Positions 1 through 11,188 of a DNA stretch of 64,000 nucleotides are shown piece after piece. Location: NCBI GenBank assembly GCA_963556495.2, contig OY747705.1:25028501-25092500 (forward strand), in the 5' to 3' direction. Source of the stretch: Valencia hispanica. Its lineage: Eukaryota; Chordata; Actinopteri; Cyprinodontiformes; Valenciidae. A model generated the notes under the pieces. That model did no database searches. It had not been told where the DNA came from and was given only the letters and a program-made list of their open reading frames with translations. Within the stretch, counting starts at the first letter, position 1, and each line of letters opens with the position of its first letter. A program made the translations under genes and the position numbers.

Positions 1-985
1 CTGGTGGCAAGTACACTGCTCAAAAAAATAAAGGGAACACTGAAATAACACAATGTAACTCCAAGTCAATCACACTTCTGTGAAATCAAACTGTCCACTT
101 AGGAAGCAAAACTGATTGACAATCAATTTCACATGCTGGTGTGCAAATGAAATAGACAACAGGTGGAAATTATAGATAATTAACAAGACACCCCAATAAA
201 GAAGTGGTTCTGCAGGTGGTGACCACAGACCACTTCTCAGATCCTTTGCTTTCTGGCTGATGTTTGGGTCATTTTTGAATGCTGGTGGTGGTGTCACTCT
301 AGTGCTAGCGTGAGACGGAGTCTACAACCCACACAAGTGGCTCAGGTAGTGCAGCTCATACAGGATGGCACATCAATGCGAGCTGTGGCAAGAAGGTTTG
401 CTGTGTCTGTCAGCATAGTGTCCAGACCATGGAGGCGCTAGCGGGAGACAAGCCAGTACATCAGGAGACATGGAGAAAGCCATTGGAGGGCAACAACCCA
501 GCAGCAGGACCGCTACGTCCTTTGTGCAAGAAAGGAACAGGAGGAGCACTGCCAGACTCCTGGAAAATGACCTCCAGCAGGCCACAAATGTGCATGTGTC
601 TGCTCAAACGGTCAGAAACAGACTCCATGAGGGTGGTATGAGGGCCCGACGTCCACAGGTGGGGGTTGTGCTTACAGCCCAACACCGAGTAGGACGTTTG
701 GCATTTGCCAGAGAACACCAAAATTGGGAATTTCGACACTAGGGCCCTGTGCTCTTCACAGATGAAATCAGGTTCACACTGAGCACATGTGACAGATGTG
801 ACAGAGCCTGGAGACACCGTGGAGAACGTTCTGCTGCCTGCAACATCCTCCAGCATGACCAGTTTGGCAGTGGGTCTGTAATGGTGTGGGGGGCCACACA
901 GCCCTCCATGTGCTCGCCAGAGGTAGCCTGACTGCCATTAGGTACTGAGATGAGATCCTTTGACCCCTTGTGAGACCATATGCTG
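1..985 (+). mobile_element. Tc1-like DNA transposon, 3' truncated
   Basis: The first 300 bases are the terminal and leader region of a Tc1-like element, including the stretch ACTGCTCAAAAAAATAAAGG at about 14-33, a terminus I know from a common fish Tc1 group. Transposase remnants follow from about 310. Homology stops at about 985, right after the conserved VRPYAG-type segment of the catalytic domain, so the second and third acidic residues and the right terminal repeat are missing. The 60 bases from 986 to the next element are not recognisable. The element is dead. Confidence 0.85.
310..985 (+). pseudogene. Tc1-like transposase remnant (helix-turn-helix plus start of DDE domain)
   Basis: Transposase would bind the terminal repeats and cut and paste the element. 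In frame from about 310 the DNA-binding part reads [20 protein letters not shown], a helix-turn-helix start. The stretch 470-742 carries the second DNA-binding segment ([20 protein letters not shown]), and 749-931 begins the catalytic domain with the first acidic residue in LFTDEIRF and the block SVMVWG. A TAG at 740-742 separates two in-frame pieces; other stops and frameshifts occur near 440 and after 900. The last two catalytic residues are absent. Confidence 0.85.
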
Positions 986-1046
986 GTGGGGCAAAAACGT
1001 TTTTGGCAGCCACAGATTTGTGTGGATACAGTCTATGGTGTGGATG

Positions 1047-2533
1047 TTGTCCCACTTAAACAGATGAGAGGCCTGTAATTTTCTTTATAGGTACAGTTCA
1101 ACTGTGAGAGATAAAGTGTTAAAGAAAAAGCCAGAAAATCACATATATGATTTTTAAGTGATTTATTTGTATAATTGTGCAGAAAAAAAGTATTTCACAC
1201 CTACAACCAAGCAAGAATGATGGCCCTTACAGACCTCTTACTTCTTCTTTAAGAAGCTCTTCTATCCTCCACTTGATACCTGTATTAATGGCACCTGTTT
1301 CAACTCATCTGTAAAAAATAAGATACCTCTTCACACCTTCAAACAGTCAGACTTCAACCTCCACCATGGCCAAGACCAGAGAGCTGTCTAAGGACAACAG
1401 GGACAAAATTGTACACCTGTACAAGACTGGGACAAGTCAATCTACAATAGGCAAGCAGCTTGGTGACAAGAGATCAATTGATGAAGCAATTATTAGAAAA
1501 TGAAAAAAATACAAGATCACTAATAATCTCCCTCAATCTGGGGCTCCATGCCAGATCTCACCTCATGGGGTACAAATGATCTTGAAAACTGTGAGAAAAC
1601 AGCCCAGAACTATACGGGGATAACGGGTCAATGACCTGAAGAGAGCTGGAACCACACTAACAAAGGTCACTATTAGTAACACACTAGGCCTATGTCATCA
1701 TGGATTAAAATCCTGCAGTCTCTCTGCTTACGCCAGCACATGTCAAACCCCGTTTAAAGTTTGCCAGAGACCATCTGGATCATCCAGAGGACGACTGGGA
1801 GAATGCCATGTGGTCAGATGAGTCCAAAATAGAACTCTTTGCTATAAACGCCACTCGCCGTGTTTGGAGGGGGAAGAATGCTGAGTGGCATCCCAAAAAC
1901 ACCATAGCCACTGTCAAGCATGGGGGTGGAAACATTATGGTTTGGAGCTACTTCTCAGAGACAGGACAACTGATCCGTATTAAGGAAAGGATGAATGGTG
2001 CCATGTATCATGAGATTTAAAAAAAAAACCTCCTTTCATCAGTGAGACCACTGGAGAGGAAATGTGGCTGAATCTTACAGCATGACAATGATCCCAAACA
2101 CACCGCCCAGACAATGAAAGAGAGGCTACATAAAATGTATTTCAAGGTCCTGGAGTGGCCTAGCCAGTCTCAAGCCCTCAATCCAATAGAGAATCTGTGG
2201 AGGGAGTTGAAAGTCTGTATTGCCTTGCAACAGCTCCAAAACATCACAGCTCTAGAGAAGAATGGTCCAAAATACCAGCTACAGTGTGTGCAAACCTGGT
2301 GAAGACCTACAGGAAACATTTGACCTCTGTCACTGCCAACCAAGGTTACTTTTTAAAGGATTGAAGTGAGCTTCTGTTATTGGCCAAATACTTATTTTCT
2401 GCACCATTATACAAATAAACTATTTAAAAATCATACAATGTGATTTCCTGGATTTTTTTTAGATTCTGTCTTTTACAGTTGAAGTGCAAATATGATGAAA
2501 ATTACAAACCTCTATTGTTTTTAAGTGGGACAA
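1047..2533 (+). mobile_element. Tc1-like DNA transposon with long terminal inverted repeats
   Basis: The ends are inverted repeats starting TTGTCCCACTT. About 150 bp at the left (1047-1195) matches the reverse complement of about 2385-2533, with shared blocks such as TTTATTTGTATAAT near the inner edges. The interior is a degenerate Tc1 transposase. Total length of about 1.49 kb is normal for the group. The expected flanking TA duplication is not clear at either side. It abuts the truncated Tc1 element to its left and another Tc1 derivative 12 bp to its right. Confidence 0.85.
1366..2302 (+). pseudogene. Tc1-like transposase, degenerate
   Basis: The likely start is ATG at 1366 ([20 protein letters not shown]), a typical helix-turn-helix beginning. 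The catalytic part is in another frame: 1808-2020 has the first acidic residue in [11 protein letters not shown] and the block [10 protein letters not shown]; 2085-2302 has the second in [10 protein letters not shown] and the third in NPIENLW. So the catalytic triad is still readable. Disruptions are a TGA near 1501, a frameshift between the N-terminal part and 1808, and a TAA at 2018-2020 next to a run of A. Function is not possible. Confidence 0.88.
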
Positions 2534-2544
2534 TTTGCACAAAT

Positions 2545-3456
2545 CGATGGGGACCAAAAACAGGTATTTGACACATCAGCACTTTTACCATTAATGGTAT
2601 TTCTAAGTGGGCTATTGACACAACATTTCCACCAGATGTTGGTTTCAATGGGATTTAAGTGAATGGGATTAAGTGATTGACTGGGTCATCCAAGCAACTT
2701 GATTTTCTTTCTTTGAAACCAATTCATTGTTTGTGTTTGTAATCATTGTCTTGCTGAAATGTCCACCCTCTTTTTATTCTCAGCTTTCTGGTAGATGGGA
2801 GCAGATTTTTATCCAGATTGTTCTGGTACACTTCTCCATTCATCCTGCCTTCAAAAAAGTCTGCCAATACCCTTTGCTGAAAAGCAGCCCCACACCATGA
2901 TGCTTCTACCCCCAGTGGTTCTTGGCTCTTGGAGAACTCTCCTGATCATTCTTTGGACTCCTCAGTCAGAAATCTTAAGTGGAGCTCCTGATCGTGGCCG
3001 GTTTTTGGTGAACTGATGCTCTTTCCATTTACGGATAATGACCCCCACAGCGCTCACAGGAACATTCAGCATTTTGGAAATGAGCCTGTAACTGTTCCCA
3101 TCAGAATGCTTTTCAACGATAAGATTACAAAGATCTTGGAGGAGTTATTTGCTTTTACCCATCATGAAGTCTTTCCTGTGTGTCACCTGGATAATGAGAA
3201 GCCTTCACAGGGCATAAATTAGGAGTAAAGCAGCTGATATCAATTAGTACTGATAGGGCGCAGGGTTTCTCTCTCAATACTGACAGATTTTGGATAATCT
3301 CCTGGCTTTCTATGCCATTTTGCACCTTGGTATCTTCATGTGTCTTATACTTTTTTCCTGTGTCTTTTCACACATCACTCAAATGGAAATTTTGTGTCAA
3401 TAGCTCACTTAGAAATACCCTTACGGATAAAAATGCAGATACTTATTCTCCCCGCT
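2545..3456 (-). mobile_element. Internally deleted Tc1-like element
   Basis: Both ends carry related inverted repeats: left about 2545-2630 and right about 3370-3456 share GGTATTTCTAAGTG and CTATTGACACAA. The length is about 0.9 kb against about 1.6 kb for complete relatives, so the middle is deleted. On the minus strand the order is right end, transposase N-terminus, deletion, catalytic fragment, left end. This fits a non-autonomous deletion derivative. The adjoining GT/TA microsatellite begins at the right terminus. Confidence 0.8.
2670..3162 (-). pseudogene. Tc1-like transposase fragments, deleted and frameshifted
   Basis: Read on the minus strand from ATG at 3162, the protein begins MGKSKELLQDLCNLIVEKH and continues through IIRKWKEHQFT and a second DNA-binding segment to about 2925. 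Homology then jumps to a catalytic block ([13 protein letters not shown], about 2905-2865), then drifts through stops to a remnant of the WPSQS-NPIE segment near 2670-2640. The region carrying the first aspartate is missing, and several stops interrupt the rest. No active product is possible. Confidence 0.78.
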
Positions 3457-3493
3457 GTGTGTGTGTATGTATATGTGTGAATGTATGTATGTA

Positions 3494-3553
<60 letters not shown>
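3454..3553. repeat. GT-rich stretch and (TA)28 microsatellite
   Basis: A short imperfect GTGTAT-type stretch (3454-3497) runs into an uninterrupted TA dinucleotide run, 3498-3553, of 28 units. It is a simple sequence repeat. It makes stop-free reading frames on both strands (YIYI repeats), which should not be taken as genes. Confidence 0.95.
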
Positions 3554-3556
<3 letters not shown>

Positions 3557-3558
<2 letters not shown>

Positions 3559-4970
3559 CACTAATACAGACTGATGCAAATTCAAAACATACCAAGGATC
3601 ACAGTAGAAGTACTTTGCTGCCATCCAGTGATCAGGTGTATGCCAAATCATGCATAACAGCTAATCTGCATACTACACCTGTTTATTGCAACTCAAAGTC
3701 AACTGAAAGGTCGGGATCGCAACATGGAGCTCATCCCTGGGGGTGGGGGGAATCTCCTGGAGGTGAAGGTTGTATGCCAGGTGTATGGTGCATCACATTG
3801 TTTTTGCAATTATATTTTTATATAATTGCAAATAAATTATACATTAAGGGCACATATATGTCATACTGTAGGACCTTTTGAGATGTTCTGGAGATCAATT
3901 GGGTATGCTCTGTTGTCAAATGAGTGGGAAATAGATGACTGAGTGGATTTTTTTTATTAGCCCTAAGAAATATAACCCACATGCATAATAATGTGATGGT
4001 TTTGTAAGGTTTGAACAAATCTTCATTTTCTAAAAGGGGAAACAATACAACCTATGTTTTATACAAAGTTAATTGTTTGAGCAGATTGATATTTGTGCCA
4101 AGTTTACTCATTCAGGGGTCATAGTTTTATAGTTGTGGTATTCACTTGGCTCCAGGTAATTCAGGAAAATGACAACAAAGATAAAGCAGACTTATGACTA
4201 TGACCTATGTCTTCAAATAATCAAGCATTCTACAGTAAAGTAGCAGTCAGATGACCATGAAAATTCAAATGTTCATTCAATTACTAATTACAGCAAAAGA
4301 TCCCTTGTTTCAGCCACCTAAAAAGGATAATTTATTTTGAAATTAAAAGTGAGTTCTTCTAGCACAGGAAGAACATGAAAATCTTATATTATCCAGACTG
4401 AACTGTTTGTACATAACCCTTAATAGCATTAATACCTTTTAGCTGCCTTGAGTTCATACAGGCGATTATGAGACCCTAGCCATCAAATGTTGCTATTATA
4501 CAGATAAATAGATGCTGGGAAATTCAGAAGGGAATTCTAGGAATTACTACTCAGTTGTTTAAATGAATTATTCATCTATTTCCCTATCCATTATTTGAAT
4601 AAAACATTTTCATGTTTTTGGAAAAGAGCAGAGTGTACAGTGTTTTTGAATGTTTGTTTCTGTTTGCTGAATAATCTTAAACTAAATTCTTATAGGAGAG
4701 AAATCTGCAATGATGAGTTTCCAGTTTGGGAAAAAAAAACAATGATGCAAAACTGGCATTCAGTTTTTATTTATTTTTATTTGGCTACTATGTGTGAGTG
4801 ACCAATAAATGACTTTTGTGACTCAGAGTACATAAAAATTCAGATGGAAAAGATTCCATTGTTTGAATGAGAGGATCTTTGAACTAAATGTCAGATAATA
4901 TATTCATATTACCACATGTTCATAATACCAAATTACCTTGCCACCAGTGCAGGGGTTTAAAATGGAATTG
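3557..4970. other. Unannotated AT-rich intergenic or intronic DNA
   Basis: No mobile-element domain, long reading frame, inverted repeat or RNA gene could be recognised here. The sequence is AT-rich with short homopolymer runs. Confidence 0.5.
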
Positions 4971-4992
4971 ACACACACACACACACACACAC
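4971..4992. repeat. (AC)11 microsatellite
   Basis: Eleven AC dinucleotides in a row, followed by CAAGAAGG. Another CA-rich but interrupted stretch lies at about 5552-5588. Confidence 0.95.
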
Positions 4993-6599
4993 CAAGAAGG
5001 TGGGTTTTAAAACATCCTTTGTAGCTTGTCCTGTTGTTGTGGACTGCTGCATACTGATGAAAAGTTCCTCCATAATGCCTACACCTCCTCAAAGCAAGTC
5101 CAAGTCTGTTTGGCACACAAAATACATCCAGGTGAGGATTCACCAACTAAAACGCTACCCTGTCAGGGTTAACTTATAAAGCTGAAACATCTACAAAATC
5201 AGGCTCCAACAACACGATGTCAATGATCTTCAAAAATATGCAAACTTACTGTGTGCGGAATTGATTAAGGTTTAGTTTGTGATGCCGACCTGTATTTCAG
5301 TGCTGCATTTGTAAGATATTGCTGTTGTTGTGTTCCCAACCTGGTTCTTTTCTCTGTGACAACAGGCATGTTGTTCAGTGGCCCCTTTCAAAGCCAAAGC
5401 AGCATGAGAGGACAAAGAGAAAAGCTGCTTATCAGCACAAGAAATGAATCAATTTTCCAGCATGAATCACCTCTCTGCTTCCAAAAACAGCTCCAGCATT
5501 TTACAGCAGCAGCTGGCCCTTTGTAGCCAACATCTCCCTCACTGTGCTCTGGTCACACACACATACACACCTACACACGCACACACACATTTCTTAATGT
5601 GTTATAAGGTGGATACCTGACTGCTGTACATCGTTTACAAAATTAAAAGATCTTGACCAGAAGGGGTGTTACAAATACTGACAAGAAAGTTTGTGTTTTT
5701 TGCTAATTAGTCAACAATAAAACATTGACAAAAACTTGATATAACAACTGCACACTACACAATAAGGAACAAATACACAATAAATTGCATAGGTATTCAT
5801 AACCCTTAAACTTCTGCACATTTTGTTTGTGCAGCATTATTCCAAGTTTTATAATTCTAATCTAATGTCAGTGCCTGACATTCCTGCTAAACATTTATGA
5901 AAAGAAACAAATGAAAAAGAATCAAAGCCTCCTATAGCTGAGCTAATAATTTTAAATCGTGTACTCAGAAAAAAAGAGTGGTAGTTTGTCAAAATAAGAG
6001 TACCGGTACCTTTTGAAAATACTCTTTATGCTGATATTAAACTGATTTTAATGAAGCCTAATTTTTTTTTCTTGGTCTGATGTAATATTCTAATCATAAA
6101 TGGCATGCTTTAATTAGCCATAAGGTAAAAATCAGCATCATGAACTGAATTAAAGACTTAAGAACAATGGTGGGTTTGTAATTAATCTTTAAAATGTTTT
6201 CAATTTAGTTAATTCTTTGAAATAAAATAACTTCTTCTAAAATATTGTAATTTATTGATCCCAACTGCATGTCATGGCACAGTGCAAAGGTCATGAAAAA
6301 AAAAAGAAGAAACAGTGACATTTCTAAAATTGAGAATTTCTCCATAATTGTTCAAATAATCAACACTGAACAGCTACCATGCTAAGAGGCTGACAGCGAC
6401 ACTAAAGGAGCTTTATGCGAAGTCCCGATTTTTCTCTACATCTGTCAAAAAAGCAAAATACAGAAGAAATCATACAAAACAAATACTTTTTCACAGCTGG
6501 GTAGCCTAATGTATAGAGATAGATACAAATACAGAAGGGGTGACAAAAATAAGGTGTAATTAAGTTAAAGAAAAGAGCGGAAAAGCATAAATAAAAGTT
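4993..6599. other. Unannotated AT-rich DNA
   Basis: Apart from the CA-rich patch near 5570 and an A-run at about 6296-6306, no feature is recognised. Reading frames are short and show no known domain. Confidence 0.5.
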
Positions 6600-6972
6600 A
6601 GTTGTGGCAGATGGCCGCTTGTACTGAGCCAGGTTCTGCTGGAGGTTTCTTCCTGTTAAAGGGGAGTTTTTCCTCTTCACTGTTGCTACATGCTTGCTCA
6701 GTATGAGGGATTGCTGTGAAGTCAACAACACAACACAGGCGACTTTCTATCGTTACATGTTCGTCCAGGAATAATTAATACTGCAAGTCAATGACTCAAT
6801 GAAATCTGTTGGGATTCCTTAGATAGAAAACTTTTAAACTGATTAGACTAATGAACTGAAGGATCAACTGGAATGTATGTATGATTGAATTTACATGACT
6901 TTTCTTGTAAAGTGCCTTGAGATGACTTGTTGTGAATTGGTGCTATATAAATAAACTGAATTGAATTGAACA
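6600..6972 (+). mobile_element. LINE 3' untranslated tail (L2/Rex group type)
   Basis: The stretch from GGTTCTGCTGGAGGTTTCTT (about 6631) through GTGCCTTGAGATGACTTGTT (6911-6930) to the terminal tandem GAATTGAATTGAA (6958-6970) is a 3' end I recognise from abundant fish non-LTR retrotransposons. Such elements end in a short tandem repeat instead of poly(A). No reverse transcriptase part is attached, so it is a strongly 5'-truncated copy. A second copy of the tail lies at 50241-50455. Confidence 0.7.
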
Positions 6973-7877
6973 GAAGGTTTGAAGTGAACACAAACGGGTG
7001 CAAAGAGGAATACAGAAACTCTGGAGGAATTGTTGCTTTACATTACGAACTATGAGAATGCAGAAACAAAAAGTGGTAAACTCTAGTTCAACAGTCATAT
7101 TTAAGTGTTTAGACTGTTGACCAACAGCTCAGTCTAACATTTCATGCATTTCCACCGTATTTGCGTAAAATGACTAAAAATGTGTATGCTGGTGTGATGG
7201 ATCTTTGTAGTCATAAAGCCCTTTATTGTCTTCTTCTTTGTCTCTCTGCAAGTTGCCCACTGATCACTTCATCTAATGTGAAACAAGTCAAAGCCAGAGA
7301 GACAGCGAGTCGTCTCCCCAGTGTTTAACATGCTCGCAAACACATGACTACCAGTCATGCTCACACAGAAAGTATACTAAGTCCTCCTCTACATCCATAA
7401 TATAAAAAACAATCTCCACCGCAATGTTCCTAAAAAGTTTGTATTTTTCAGAATCAGCAGGACTCTCGGTGGGCTACAGTGTTTACCCATTATCGTGCCT
7501 GACCGCTGACACCAAATCAAATGGAAAAGTACAAGCACATTTCTCTGTAGCCGAGGGGGAGATGCTGGAAACATATGAGATCCACATCAGGGCAGCAGCT
7601 TGGTGCTTACAGATGGACAGGTTTTGTCTCTGTGGCCCATTCCTATCCCTGAGAGAGAGGCTTTGTCTGGTCTGGTTTAGAGCACAAATTTAGGTGTGTA
7701 AAAGTGCTTTAAAAGCAGCAACACAGGGGTGTTTGTGTCATGCTTTTTACTCTGTAAAAATATATTCTAAAGTAGATAATTGGAAAAACAGATGCAGATG
7801 GTTAGTTACACAGATGCTTTTACTTTGATAATGAAGGAAAATCAAGTCACTTTTTATGTGACTTGTCATCGTCCTGC
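6973..7877. other. Unannotated DNA
   Basis: The interval between the LINE tail and inverted repeat copy A shows no recognised element. An 89-codon frame at 7424-7693 has no domain I can name and is within chance length. Confidence 0.45.
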
Positions 7878-9319
7878 TGAGTCTGGTACATCCATCCAGA
7901 ATGTTGCACGCGCAGCAGCAGCTTTTGAACAAATGTTGTTGTGATGAATAGAGCATTTATATCGAAAGGTACCTCCAAATATAGCAATTTCCTGGCATCA
8001 ACAGGTGTATGCATCCTTCCAGAATGTTCTATGCGCAACAGCAGCGGTACATTGGAAGGTACCACATCATCAGCTTTTTCAGGGATATGAAAAGACCCAT
8101 AAACATATGCCTGATAATTACCTCTCAAGGTTTAAAAGAAAAACTCCTTCATTCCATCATTCTTTCATTCCGTCTCCTTCACCCTGGGTTGTAAACATCA
8201 TTTGCATGGTCATTAGCCAGCCCTCATTAATAAAGTGGTACTTTAGGAGGTGGGGTAATTCCATTCAGCAACTCTTCAAGAACTGTTATGAAGGATACAT
8301 ACAAACTTTCTTTATCATGAACTCTTAGCTGTTTACAATGTTCAATTTTGTTTAACAATATAAAAATATCACACTAGAATGTCAGTTTATGGATACAATT
8401 TATCACATTCATAGTACCCGAATCATAACATGTAAGCAACTTTTTTTCCTTTTTTAACTTTGTTTCAAATTGGCTAGAACTAATAAGGTTCCAGTTTAAA
8501 ACCACAAGAAATCCAGCAGGAAATCAGCAACAGCAACCTATGAGAAACCCTGTTCTGGGAGCATTTGGTATTATTAGTAGAATCAGACAGCTGATTCTAT
8601 CTTATTTCTGTATATTAACTACTCCACAACTGTAAATAGGAAACATAATTGTTCCATCTTTACATTAGATTACAATAAACCTAGACTGATAGCTTTGAAC
8701 TTTAATTAAAGTGCTTGTTGGAATATGTGATTAAGAAAATTCTATCTATGCTCAAGGATTCTAGATTTGACTTAACATTGATGTAATTTTACATCCCATG
8801 ACCAAAATGTGTTACATGGTTCTCTGCATAAAACTAAGTGTAATCTACACCATATTCATTATGAAAGTTGTCTTTTCTCATAATGATAAAAAACTTTTTT
8901 GAACCATTTGGTTTACAGTGTTCTAGATTTGTCTAAATGATAAGGAATATAAATGTATGGTAGTCTTCTAACTTCGATATTTAAGCCAAAGTGCTAATTA
9001 GGTCAAGGATTCTAGAGCATTACATCAGCCATTTTTATTTCTATCCAACTAATGAAAAGCTGGTATGTAAACTCGATTCTCTGGTGAGATTTCCTAACAG
9101 GTTTCTTTACATTTTATTAATTTAGGATGATTTTTTTCTTCCTTACCATCACGTCTTCTTGAGCAGGCTTCTCCTTTTAGTTTTAAACGGTTCATATCCA
9201 TCGGCATTGCTCTCCCTCCTCTATTTAGACAGAAAATAAAACAATTACATAAAATCCTTTTTACAAAGAGATCAGTACAAGCCACTTTTGCATACCTAAC
9301 TGTTTATCAATTTGGTAAA
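7878..9319 (-). repeat. Unidentified 1.4-kb repeat, copy A (inverted relative to copy B)
   Basis: This segment matches the reverse complement of 18905-20213 along its length with small indels. Anchors include TCAGTTTATGG near 8382 versus the reversed match near 19725, the block AACTAATAAGGTTCCAGTTT near 8479, and GTACATCCATCCAGAATG near 7887. One end carries two related copies of a 35-40 bp motif around CCAGAATGTT (about 7896 and 8019). CAAGGATTCTAGA occurs twice (about 8753 and 9003). No terminal inverted repeat, poly(A) or known protein domain was seen, so the class is open. Confidence 0.75.
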
Positions 9320-9351
9320 TTTGGTGTGAGTGTGTGCGTCCTCCATCCATC

Positions 9352-9567
9352 CACTATCTTCTGCTTATCCACAGTCATGTCGGGGGGCTGTAGCTTAAAC
9401 AGAGAGACCCATACTTTCCTCTCTCCAGCCACTTGGGCCAGCTCCTCGGGGGGAATCCCAAGGCGTTTCCAGGCCAGCCAAGAAAAATAGTCCCTCCAGC
9501 GTGTCCTGGGTCTACTCTGGGTCTCCTCCCGGTGGGACTTGCCTGGAACACCTCACCAGGGAGGCAT
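9352..9567 (-). mobile_element. RTE-type LINE, 3' end fragment
   Basis: It matches the 3' end of the complete RTE LINE at 37416-40781, aligning to about 37438-37665, including CTCCTCGGGGGGAATCCCAA and CCCTCCAGCGTGTCCTGGG. It starts with the CATCCATCC tail motif, so the 3' end is at the low coordinate. It is cut at 9567 by the LTR of the BEL/Pao element. Two further fragments, 14733-14861 and 18030-18578, match progressively more 5' parts in order and are probably the same copy. Confidence 0.85.
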
Positions 9568-9849
9568 CAATAAGTCATTCTAAGGCCCTCTTGCATTTTG
9601 GTTGATTTATTTTGAAACTATCAATACATATTAGGTGACATGAAATGAAAAGGCTTACGCTCAAAATGTCATGGTTCAATAGAAAAGTTTACAAGACAAC
9701 TACTCACCCACACTGGTGGAAAATTCTAGTGACAAATAAGAAACGTGCGACCACGCCCCCTCATGCAATTACCTGCAATGTATGGCAATTTCTAACACCT
9801 ATGCCACCATAATGGAAAAACAAAACAAACATTCACTTTGGCTATTACA
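9568..9849 (-). repeat. 3' LTR of the BEL/Pao element
   Basis: It aligns with 14388-14635 through TTTGGTTGATTTATTTTGAA, ATACATATTAGGTGACATG and CACCATAATGGAAAAACAAA. It has an insertion of roughly 30-40 bp near 9715-9765 relative to the other LTR. The divergence between the two suggests an old insertion. Confidence 0.82.
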
Positions 9850-9969
9850 ATACCGGCCCCTAATTATTATTCTTCAAATAATAATTACAGAATAAAGTCT
9901 CTCAGCAGCCATTGGTTCCTAAAAACTGGACAAATTATTAACATTTTACAGCCACATCCACCCATACAG

Positions 9970-11080
9970 TTACCTATAATGCCTTGGTAAATTTGTGAAG
10001 ATAATATTCCATATGCAGAAAGAAAGCAAAACACAGACTTTTTTTATGGGTCTTTTTAGGAATCCAGTCTTTGTCTTCATCCGAAGATGACGAACAAATC
10101 GCTTTTTATCTTTTATGGTCTCTTGAATTCTTCCAGTTATCCAGGAATTCCGTGGTGCTGAATCATCAGTGATGATCACCATGTCTCCTGGCATGAAGTT
10201 TTGTCGCGGGTTACACCACTTCTGTGTTTGTTGTGTAAGATATTCCTGAATCCACCGTTTCCAGAACAGATCCGACATATGTTGGACCTGTCTCCATCTG
10301 CGATGAAAATATAGGTCATCCTTCTGAAAACATCCTGGTAGAAGTGATGGTGCAGTCTACAGAAGCAGCAGGTGATTAGGGGTCAATGTTTCAAGGTCAT
10401 TAGGGGTCAGTGCTTCAAGGTCATTAGGATCTGTAGAAGCCTTCGTAATGGGTCAGTTATTCAAAATAACTTCGCCTACACAAACAACTATTCTGAGACT
10501 ATCAGGATTTTGTAAATTTAAGATGGAATTGAGGACTTTTCTCACAGATCGTATAAGTCTCTCCCATTTGCCGCCGTAATGAAAACATTGATAAACAAGT
10601 CTGTAGTGATAATGAAATTTCAATGTGAATGGGTCTTGTTAAACATGTGAATATCACACCATATCACTTTACAATGGTTCGTCCCCGCTTTACTGGAAAA
10701 GGTCCAAAATAGTAAACTCTGACATAGATAAAAACGGCATTTCATCAGGTGTTACCCTGTGTAAGGGTAAGTCTGCCATCTGCTGTTGTCCTGGTGAAGC
10801 ATTTATGCGTCGACACACAACACATTTGACCACAATCCTTCTGATTGGTACTGTGACACCTGGAATCCAATATTTTTGCAGCACTTTAGAAAGCATGTGA
10901 TTGCAACCTCCATGACCCACCTCTTCATGAACATAGCTAAGAATTAGATTTGAAATGTGAGAATCTTTAGCCAGAAGAACAGGATTTTCATCTCTTCTGG
11001 CATAGCTGCTCGGTGTAGTCGTCTACCAACTCTCAACACACCTTCTTCTAAGATAGGATTTGAGTTTATGAATGTGACTG
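9970..11080 (-). pseudogene. BEL/Pao polymerase remnant: integrase zinc-binding part, deleted core and C-terminal domain
   Basis: Read downward from about 11080, the protein shows the segment before the integrase zinc finger (NPILEEGVLRVGRRLHRAAM), then GHGGCNHMLSKVLQKYWIPG and the CxxC-type KCVVCRRINASPG (about 10920-10780). The catalytic core is mostly deleted between about 10690 and 10600. The downstream part resumes with KWERLIRSVRKVLNS, then the C-terminal BEL/Pao domain at 10278-9970 (DLFWKRWIQEYL, FMPGDMVIITDD, NSWITGRI). Stops and a frameshift interrupt it. In the intact family this enzyme inserts the cDNA into the genome. Confidence 0.85.
10374..10431 (-). repeat. 24-bp in-frame tandem duplication in integrase remnant
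   Basis: The unit 10374-10397 is repeated at 10398-10421 with three differences, and a third partial unit follows. Twenty-four bases equal eight codons, so on the minus strand the conserved LTPN motif region is repeated as LEALTPNDLETLTPNHL. Confidence 0.8.
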
Positions 11081-11188
11081 GTTCTTTTAACGTTCATTTA
11101 TTTTATTTTACAGGAAATTTCATCTCCAAACTCTTTCTTTTGGCAAAAGGAGATTACAGCCATTTTGGCATTGTCCAGCTCTTAAACG

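Noticed and set aside
3312..3881. 189-codon frame spanning the TA microsatellite
   Set aside because: Kept open by the (TA)n run (YIYI); the flanks belong to a Tc1 terminus and unannotated DNA.
7424..7693. 89-codon frame as a gene
   Set aside because: No recognised motif, no paired exon signals, and length within chance for AT/GC-mixed DNA.
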